Of a stretch of 64,000 nt of DNA, positions 56,740 through 64,000 are shown piece by piece. Position numbers and translations under genes: made by a program. The notes below the pieces were generated by a model. The model had not been told where the DNA came from, made no database searches, and saw nothing but the letters and a program-made list of their open reading frames with translations. The first letter of the stretch is position 1, and the number at the start of each line of letters is the position of its first letter. The DNA lies in assembly GCF_033118175.1 (NCBI RefSeq), contig NC_083694.1:33740108-33804107 (forward strand). The letters run 5' to 3'. The DNA comes from Dama dama. Lineage: Eukaryota > Chordata > Mammalia > Artiodactyla > Cervidae.

Positions 56740-56950
56740 GGCTTCCCAGATGGTGCTAGTGGTAAAGAATCCACTTGCCAATGCTGGAGATGCAAGAGAC
56801 TCAGGTTCGATCCCTGGGTTTGGAAGATCCCCTGGAGTAGGAAATGGCAACCACTCCACTATTCTTGCCTGGAAAGTTCCATGGACGGAGGAATCTAGCA
56901 GTTTACAGTACTTGGGGCCACAAAGAGTAGGATACAACTGAGTCAGCATA
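56740..56950 (+). mobile_element. Bov-tA SINE in the old L1
   Basis: Sense copy from 'gggcttcccagatggtgcta' to 'ggatacaactgagtcagcat'. Confidence 0.92.
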
Positions 56951-58150
56951 TACATTTTGTAAGATTTCAATCCTTGGAAATTGGCTTAAATTTGTTTTAT
57001 GGTGCAGAATATGGTGTGTTTTGGTAAATATATCATTGCATCTGGAAAACAAAATGTGTGGTCTGCTGTTGTTAGGTGGGATTTGTGAATGTCAATAAAA
57101 TCAGGTTGGTTGATAGTGCTGTTCAAGTCTTTTGTATCCTTACTGATATTCAACCTAATTATTCTACCAGTTATAGACATACCTCACTTTGTTTCACTTT
57201 GCATTATTGTTCTTTGCAGATATGGTGTTTTTTTTTTTACAAGCTGCAGATTTGAGGCAACCCTGTGCTGAGCACATCTATCCACACCATTTTTCCCAAC
57301 ATCATTTCCTCACTTTGCTTGTGTCTCTGCATCAGAATTTTGCAATCCTCACAAAGTTGTTTTTTTTTTTAATCTTTTTTGTTATTATTTGTGTCATGGT
57401 GATCCATAATCAGTTGTCTTTGATGTTACTATTATAATTGTTTTGGGGGCACCATGAATTGTGCTCATATGAGAGTGGACTTCATTGAAAATATTGTGTG
57501 TGTCCTGAATGCTTCACTGATCTGCCATTCTCCCTCCTCCCTCCTTCTCCTTGGGCCTTACTATTCCCTGAGACATAGCAATATTAAAATTATACCTATT
57601 AATAACCCTGTAGTGGTCTCTAAGTAGTCAAGTGAAAGAAAGAGTCACGTATCTCTGACTTTAAATCAAAAGCTAGAAATGGTTAAGCTTATTCCTATTG
57701 AAGGCATACTGAAAGCTGAAAGAGAACAAAAACAGCCTCTTGCACCAAACAGTCAAGTTGTGAATGCACAGGAAAAGCCCTTGAAGGAAATTAAAAGTTC
57801 TATTCCAGTGAATACACAAACAATAAGAAAGCAAAACAGACTTTTTTTGCTGATGAAAGTTTTAGTGGTCTTGACAGAAGATCAAAGAAGCCATAACATT
57901 CCCTTAAGTCAAAGCCTAATCCAGAATAAAGCCCCAACTCTCTTCAATTCTAAAAAGGCTACGAGTGATGAGAAAGCCTCAGAAGAAAAGTTTGAAGCTA
58001 GCAAAGATTGGCTCATGAGGTTTAAGGAAAGAATCTGCTCCTATAACATAAAAGTGAAAAGTGAAACATCAAGTGTGAATGTAGAAGCTGCAGCAAGTTA
58101 TTCAGAATATCTAGCTAAGATAATTAATGGAGGTAGCCACAGTCAAGAAC

Positions 58151-58364
58151 AGGCTTCCCAGGTAGCACAGTGGTAAAGAATCTGCCTACCAAACTGGAGA
58201 TGCGGGCTCAGTCCCTGGGTCGAGGGGATCCCCTGGAGAAGAGAATGGCAACCCACTTCAGCATTCTTGCCAGGGAAATCCCATGGACAGAGGAGCCTGG
58301 TGGACTACAATCCATGGGACTGCAAAGAGTAGGACACAATTTAGCTACTAAGCAACAACACACT
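58151..58364 (+). mobile_element. Bov-tA SINE in the Tigger transposase
   Basis: Sense copy from 'ggcttcccaggtagcacagt' to the 'ctactaagcaacaacacact' tail. It creates the chimeric open frame that runs on to 58715. Confidence 0.9.
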
Positions 58365-58529
58365 AAGCAACACTGTCTCAGTGTAGAACAGCCTTCTTTT
58401 GGAAGAACAAGGCATCTAGGACTTCATAGCTGGAGAAGTCAATGCCCAGCTTCAAACTTAAAGGACAAACTGATTCTCTTGCTAGGAGGCAACGTAACTA
58501 TTAACTTTAAGTTGAAACCAATGCTCATT

Positions 58530-58637
58530 TGTTGTTGTTGGTCAGTCACCAAGTTGTGTCTGACTTCTTGCAACCCTATGGACTGCAGCACACCAGGCTT
58601 CCCTGTCCCTCACCATCTCCCAGAGTTTTACCATTCT
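58530..58637 (-). mobile_element. BovB 3' end fragment, antisense, in the Tigger transposase
   Basis: 'gttgttgttggtcagtcacc' through 'ccctcaccatctcccagagt'. Tigger sequence continues on both sides ('ccaatgctcatt' before, 'taccattctgaaaatcctaa' after). Confidence 0.88.
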
Positions 58638-59081
58638 GAAAATCCTAAGGTCCTTAGAATTAAGCTAAATCCACTTGGCCTGTGTTCTATAAATAGAACC
58701 ACAATGCCTGAATAAAGGCACATCTCTTTACAATATGGTTTACTGAATATTTTAAGCCCATTGTTGACACCTACTGCTCAGAAAAAAAAAGATTCCTTTT
58801 AACATAGTGCAGCTTATTGACAATACACCTGGTCATTCAAGAGCTCTGAAGGAGATGGACAATGAGGTTAATGTTTTCATGCCTACTAACACAACATCCA
58901 TTCTGCAGCCCATGGATCAAGGAGTAACTTCAACTTTCCAATGTTCATATTTAACAAATACATTTTGTCAGTCTATGGCTGTCATAGATAGGGATTCCTC
59001 TGTTGGATCTAGACAGAGTAAATTGAAAATCTTCTGGAAAGGATTCACCATTATAGATACCATTAAGAACATTCATGCTCT

Positions 59082-59240
59082 GTGACAACCTAGAGGGGTG
59101 GGATGGGGTGAGAGGTGGGAGGGAGATTTAAGAAGGAGGAGACATATGTATACTTATGGCTGATTTATACTGATGTATGGAAGAAATCAACACAATATTG
59201 TAAAGCAATTATCTTTCAATTAAAAATAAATTAAGAAAGA
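59082..59240 (+). mobile_element. L1 3' end fragment in Tigger
   Basis: 'tagaggggtgggatggggtg', 'acttatggctgatttatact' and 'ttatctttcaattaaaaata' are the ruminant L1 3' UTR end, of an older subfamily than the copies at 11.3 and 17.5 kb. Confidence 0.8.
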
Positions 59241-59392
59241 ATGGATATAAAATGCTAGTAGAAAAATATGAAAACAAACAGAATTCAGTATAATGTCAGA
59301 TGACACCAAAATAATGAAACTGGAATTTTATAAAATCGCCATGTATTAATGAGATAAAAATACATTGTCATATGCAACTAATAGTCTTGGTT

Positions 59393-59841
59393 CAGTTCAG
59401 TAGCTCAGTCGTGTCTGACTCTTTGTGACCCCATGAATCGTAGCACGCCAGGCCTCCCTGTCCATCACCAACTCCCGGAGTTTACTCAAACCCATGCCCA
59501 TCGAGTCAGTGATACCATCCAGCCATCTCATCCTCTGTCGTCCCTTCCTCCTCCTGCCCCTAATCCCTCCCAGCATCAGGGTCTTTTCCAATGAGTCAAC
59601 TCTTTGCATGAGGTGGCCAAAGTACTGGAGTTTCAGCTTCATCATCAGTCATTCCAGTGAATACCCAGGACTGATCTCCTTTAGGATGGACTGGTTTATT
59701 GACTATGCCAAAGCCTTCAACTGTGTGGAAAATTCTGAAAAAGATGGGAATACGAGACCACCTGACCTGTCTCTTGAGAAACCTGTATACAGGTCAGGAA
59801 GCAACAGTTAGAAGTGGACATAGAACAACAGACTGGTTCCA
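59393..59841. mobile_element. BovB LINE with 5' inversion (twin priming) in Tigger
   Basis: 59393-59693 is the BovB 3' end in antisense. 59694-59841 is a more upstream BovB reverse-transcriptase segment in sense orientation ('ttgactatgccaaagccttc' to 'agactggttccaa'). Both lie between one perfect 13-bp TSD, AATAGTCTTGGTT (59380-59392 and 59842-59854), so they entered together. Confidence 0.93.
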
Positions 59842-60621
59842 AATAGTCTTGGTTATTTGATGTATAAGTAAAAAACTCTTTAGATAAAAATGAAAAAAAA
59901 TAACACTCATGATTCATGGGAAGCAGTGAACAGGAACAGTAGTGCAGAAGAAGTTTATTTCAACCCTCATAAATGAGGTTAAGGGGTTCAAGACTCCCAT
60001 GGAGAAAGCAACTGCAGAAGTTATGGAAATATCAAGAAAACTAAAATTATACGTGGAGTCTGAAGATGTAATTTGCTGCAATCTCATGATAAAACTTGAA
60101 CAAATGAGGAGTTGCTTCTTCTAGGTAAGCAAAGAAAGCAGTTCCTTGAGATGGAAACTACTCTTAGTGATGATGCTGCCAAGACTGTTGAAATGACAAC
60201 TAAGTATTTAGACTATTATATAATCTTAATGGGTAAAGCAGTGGTATAGTTTTAGAAGACTGATTCTAATTTTTAAAGAAGTTCTGCTGTGGGCAAAATG
60301 CCATCAAACAGCACTGCTACAAAATAGTTCATGAAAGGAAGAGTTAATAGATGCAGAAAGCTTCATTGCTCTCTTATTTTTAGAAATTACCATAGCCACC
60401 CAAACCTTCAGCAACCAAAATTCTCATCAGTCAGCAGCCATCAACACTGAAGGAAGACCCTCTACCAGCAAAAAGATTATGATGCACTGAAGGCTTAGAT
60501 GTTTGTTAGTACACTTAGCAATAAAGTATTCTTTAATTAAAGTAGATAACATTATTTTTTAGACATAAAGCTATTTCATACTTAATATTCTACAGTATGA
60601 TATAAACATAACTTTTTTTGG

Positions 60622-60890
60622 ATTATTTGAGAGAATAGCATTGAAACATGCACTTACCTTTTGTAAAATAAATGACCAGTGCAAATTCGATGCATGAAAA
60701 CAGGGCACCCAAAGTCAGTGCTCTGGGTCAACCCAGAGGGACAGGGTGGGCAGGGATGTGGGAGGGGAATTCAGGATGGGGGACACATATATACCCATGG
60801 CCAATTCATGTCAATGTATGGCAAAAACCATCACAATACTGTAAAGTAATTATTCTCCAATTAAAATAAATTCAAATATTTTAAAAAAAT
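60622..60890 (+). mobile_element. L1 3' end fragment in Tigger
   Basis: 'gagaatagcattgaaacatg', 'acagggcacccaaagtcagt', 'attcatgtcaatgtatggca' and 'attattctccaattaaaata' form a ruminant L1 3' UTR with an A-rich tail. Confidence 0.82.
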
Positions 60891-61297
60891 TAATACATAG
60901 AGAATCAAAAAATGTTTATATACACTAGGAAACTAAAGAATTTGTGACTTGCTTTATTGCAATATTTATTTATTCCAAAACTTCAGAACCAAACCAGCAT
61001 ATCACCAAGGTATGCTTATACTGAGAGAGGGATGTTGAAAACTTTTCTCTGACATTTAATTTGCCTTATGTTAATATACCACCCTAGTGCTTCTTTTTTA
61101 AGCATTTTGTAAGGTATCTCTTTGTACATCTTTTTTACTTTTAACTTATTTATGTCTTTATATCTAAAGTGAATTTCTTACAGAAAGCATATATTTCAAT
61201 CTTGTTTTGTAATATAATCTAACAATTTCTACTTCTTAATCATGTCTAGCTTATTTACATTTAAGGTGATTATTGACATGGATGAGATGGTTATTGA

Positions 61298-61449
61298 CAG
61301 AGGAGGAGATGGTTGAATGGCATCACTGACTCTATGGATATGAGTTTGAGTAAGCTCCAGGAGTTGATGATGGACAGGGAAGCCTGGTGTACTGCAGTCC
61401 GTTGGGTCACAAAGAGTCAGACATGACTGAGTGGCTGAACTGAACTGAA
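61298..61449 (+). mobile_element. BovB LINE 3' end in the old L1
   Basis: 'gatgagtttgag'-type wording ('gatatgagtttgagtaagct', 'ggacagggaagcctggtgta') ending in 'ctgaactgaactgaactaa'. Confidence 0.92.
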
Positions 61450-61639
61450 CTAATTGACGAGGATGGTTCTAATTCCAATAGAATGCTGTTTTATTTAATT
61501 TTTTATCAGACTTTTTTTTCCCTTTTCTCTCTTTTTCCACCTTCTTTTGATTAATTTTGATGGTTCTAGTTTTTCTCATTTTTTGGCTTATTAGCTATAA
61601 CTAATTGTTCTTTTTTTAGCTGGTTGCTTTAGTGGGTTG

Positions 61640-61850
61640 GGCTTCCCTGGTGGCTTGGATGGTAAAGAATCTGCCTATAATGCAGGAGACCCAAGTTCAA
61701 TCCCTGGGTTGGGAAGATTCCCTGAAGAAGAAAATGGCAACCCACTCCAGTATTCTTGCCTGAAGAATTCCATGGACAGAGGAGACTGGTGGGGTTCTCT
61801 GTCCGTGAGTCCATGGGGTCGCAAAGAGTTGGACACAACTGAGTGACTTT
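61640..61850 (+). mobile_element. Bov-tA SINE in the old L1
   Basis: Sense copy from 'gggcttccctggtggcttgg' to 'ggacacaactgagtgacttt', followed by a short (ACTC)n run at 61857-61873. Confidence 0.93.
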
Positions 61851-62160
61851 CACCCATTCACTCACTCACTCACTTTAGGGGGTCTATAATATATATATAT
61901 TTAAATTTTCAAAGTAAACTTTTAAGTAATATTATACCATTTCATGTAGAGTCTCACAAGTGAAAAAATATTGCTACTTCTCTTCCCATTCTTTGTTCTA
62001 TTTTTATTTTATACAGTAAAATTTGTTTTACTATCTTTACATTGTTTCCAAATGGAAGTCTGCTCTCCTTCTTCTATTTGCTTCCTCTGAATATAATATG
62101 CCCCTATATCCCCCCTACCCTCCCACCTGGCAGTTTCTACATTTTTCTCCATATCACTGA

Positions 62161-62688
62161 TATGAACCAATTTGATTACAAAGCACAGAGGGGAATCAGG
62201 AATACCTAATCAGAGGCAGGGCCTGATATAGCCCACATGTGACATAAAGAAATCCACAGTGGTCATGCAGAAATGAGATAATGTCAGCATAGATTTGGAA
62301 TGAAATCTGGCATGAGACTAAGGAGAAGGAAAATAGAAAAAGGAAAATGGAGAAGATTTTTCCTCTCCAAAACACAGAAATGTTTCAGTTCTCTGTTATA
62401 TCCAAAGGGTAGCCATGGTTCATTGTCATATATTGGGCTGAATTTTAATTTTACTTAGAGATTAACTTTTTAATAATACATGTGGTAAAAATATGATAAT
62501 TAAGAGATCAGTATTTATTTCCCAGAAGTTGTGAATTACCCTAGAGTATTCCCTGAACTCTTATCTCTGAGAATCTATCAATTTATGAAGATATACATAT
62601 AAAAATATTTCTTAGGGTGACTTAAAGGATCTTGAAAATTGATATAAGCTGATATTGCAAGTGTATTTCAAGCGAGTAAGATTACAGA
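62161..62688. other. Unique sequence
   Basis: Nothing recognised. Confidence 0.4.
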
Positions 62689-62689
62689 C

Positions 62690-62930
62690 ATCTTATTCCA
62701 AAGATAGGACTTTCATTTTAGCCCTGCTAACATTCTATTTGTATAACCTTGAGAAAGTCACTTAACCACTGAAGGCTTAATTTCTTCAACTATAAAATGA
62801 ATGTAATAAAATTACTGTTCCTTAGCCAACTGATTGGAGCATTACAAGGATCAGATTGCACAATGCTTATGAAAATATTCTGTCAACTATAAAAGACTAT
62901 ACAAATATTAATTCTAATTACTCATAAAAA
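62690..62930 (+). repeat. MIR SINE
   Basis: 'ataaccttgagaaagtcact', 'gaaggcttaatttcttcaac' and 'tacaaggatcagattgcaca' in MIR order. Confidence 0.75.
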
Positions 62931-63565
62931 TTTAATGTAGCTTAAGGTGAAGTGAAGGTTCATGAATCTACCGACTTCACAGCATGCAACAGATTATAAT
63001 AAAAATAAAATAGAAAAAATTAAATCAGGACAAGAAAGGATTGAGTCCACCTGATTTTAGATAGTAACCTATGTAAACCAGTCCTCAAATGGGTCTTGTC
63101 TTTGAGTTGCCAATGTTAGAGTAACCCATTTCTAGTGAGATTGGAGGAAAGACAAGAGAAAAACTACTCCTCTTAAATAGTATGATTTATTCCTAGTCCC
63201 CAAATTATGACAGGAAGTTGGTTGACTATGCAACCCACACACAGAAAACAGCAGTGTTCACTCAAGCCAAGAAGGAAGTGAATTTTTTTGTCTAAGCCAG
63301 CAATACTATTGCAATGAGGCACACTATATATAAAAGTTTGACACCTAGTGGATATATTAGGCATAAAATCTAAAGTCATGAACTAAAGTAAGTCTTTATG
63401 AATGACAAGGAGTTAGGAAGAAGATCCACCTTGAAGTAATATCAGTATAGCACTTTCTTTGTACACTGAAAGAGCCTTCAAGAAACTATTGGTGAGACTG
63501 ACAAATTTTTCTGCAGTTCTCTCTTGGTACTGTCTGCAAGGCCAGTTTAAAAATATGCCCATTCT
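62931..63565. other. Unique sequence
   Basis: No repeat or coding signal recognised. Confidence 0.4.
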
Positions 63566-63567
63566 TG

Positions 63568-63900
63568 AGGTTTCCCTGGTGGCTCAGTGGTAAAGAATCT
63601 GCCTGCCAATGCGGAAGGAGTGGGTTTCATCCCTGGTCCAGGAAGATCCCACATGCCATGGAGCAACTAAGCCCATGCACCGCAACTATTGAGCCTGTGC
63701 TCTAGAGCCCAGGATCCACAACTACTGAGCCCACCAACAGCAACTACCAAAGCCCGTGCACTCTAGAGTCCATGCTCTGCAACAAGAGAAGCCACTGCAA
63801 CGAGAAGCCCACACACTGCAACTAAGAGTAGCCCTTGCTCACCACAGCTAGAGAAAAGCCCACACAGCAGTGAAGACCCAGCACAGCCATAAATAAATAA
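63568..63900 (+). mobile_element. CHR-type SINE, full length
   Basis: Complete copy: head 'aggtttccctggtggctcag', body 'catgccatggagcaactaag', 'aacaagagaagccactgcaa' and 'ccacagctagagaaaagccc', and the tail 'cataaataaataa'. Confidence 0.93.
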
Positions 63901-64000
63901 TCTTCCCCTTCTTGAAAATTCTTCATATACGTTGCCCAAATCAGAAAGCTTCCCAATTCCTCTGGCAAATTCCAGTCACCATCCACCTACCACCTGACTC

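Larger units (their letters stand above)
57679..60500 (+). pseudogene. Tigger transposase, decayed and interrupted
   Basis: The transposase frame is recognisable in pieces. 57679-58150 is the N-terminal part with EEKFEASKDW and AAASYSEYLAKI. 58387-58528 and 58640-58800 belong to the DDE catalytic region. 58807-59085 has IDNTPGH (the second catalytic Asp), NTTSILQPMDQGV and LKIFWKGFTI. 59900-60490 is the C-terminal part. Stops, frameshifts and deletions occur throughout, for example loss of the segment around the first catalytic Asp (NVDET is not visible) where the Bov-tA inserted. It cannot encode an active enzyme. Confidence 0.88.
57174..61018 (+). mobile_element. Tigger1-like DNA transposon, near full length, five later insertions
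   Basis: Pogo/Tigger superfamily. Starts at the terminal repeat 'tagacatacctcactttg' next to TA (57172-57173) and ends with 'accaaggtatgctta' next to TA (61019-61020), so both ends and the TA duplication are visible. The element spans 3.85 kb but carries about 1.2 kb of later insertions: Bov-tA (58151), a BovB end (58530), L1 3' ends (59082 and 60622) and a twin-primed BovB (59393). It lies inside an old antisense L1. Confidence 0.92.
55805..62160 (-). mobile_element. Old L1 (L1M-type), antisense, split by a Tigger transposon and SINEs
   Basis: Left part 55805-57171: 'ctttattgagatatacttaa', 'tatcctagacttgtacctga', 'tgtagatagtttgattaagt' and 'ttcaagtcttttgtatcctt' are antisense L1 wording in the right order. 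The right part resumes at 61021 with 'ctgagagagggatgttgaaa', then 'tctttatatctaaagtgaat', 'tttacatttaaggtgattat' and 'ggcttattagctataactaa'. The join across the Tigger is continuous in an L1M-type element. The end near 62160 is approximate. No frame survives. Confidence 0.75.

Noticed and set aside
57679..58715. Two long frames that could look like a novel host gene
   Set aside because: The first is the N-terminal part of a Tigger transposase, and the second is a Bov-tA/Tigger/BovB chimera.
943..61850. Regularly recurring similar blocks, as in a CRISPR or satellite array
   Set aside because: Spacing is irregular, both strands are used and most copies have their own target duplications, so these are dispersed SINEs.

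Overview
The window is nuclear DNA of a pecoran ruminant (cattle, sheep, goat or a close relative). The evidence is the repeat content: about 30 Bov-tA/Bov-A2 SINEs, seven CHR-type SINEs, nine BovB LINE pieces with the diagnostic TGAACTGAACTGAA-type 3' end, two ruminant L1 3' ends and a mariner-type palindromic MITE. The base composition is AT-rich and CpG-poor. I found no exon of a host protein gene, no functional RNA gene and no CpG island, so the window looks intergenic or deep-intronic. Family names rest on sequence recognition without a database search.

Layout. 0-11 kb: scattered SINEs, MIRs and one BovB tail. 11.0-12.2 kb: a three-layer nest (L1 inside a CHR SINE inside a Bov-A2 SINE). 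13.5-24.4 kb: many SINEs, a ruminant L1 3' end with 17-bp target-site duplications (TSDs), and an old antisense L1 at 21.6-23 kb. 24.4-31.1 kb: sparse, with a small processed retrocopy whose 5' junction is a perfect 39-nt palindrome (26.3-26.8 kb), a full CHR SINE and an old L1 tail. 31.7-42.2 kb: old L1 and L2 remnants, a MER5-like fragment, a mariner MITE, SINEs and a BovB tail with a long TSD. 42.3-47.8 kb: a defective class II (betaretrovirus-like) provirus with 5' LTR, primer-binding site, gag, dUTPase/protease, the first part of pol and a partial 3' LTR. A BovB element sits exactly where the rest of pol, env and the start of the 3' LTR should be. 47.8-55.8 kb: SINEs, a good L2, and a BovB inserted in a CHR SINE. 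55.8-62.1 kb: an old antisense L1 split by a nearly full-length Tigger1-like transposon, itself split by five younger insertions. The window ends with a complete CHR SINE.

Nothing here forms a working operon or pathway. The value of the window is its insertion history: TSDs and nesting give a relative order for Tigger, L1, CHR, BovB and Bov-tA activity, and several junctions record mechanism (twin priming, insertion with target deletion, snap-back at a 5' junction). The longest retained coding relics are a 270-codon provirus gag segment and a BovB reverse-transcriptase frame of about 240 codons. Both are interrupted and neither is likely to make a functional product.
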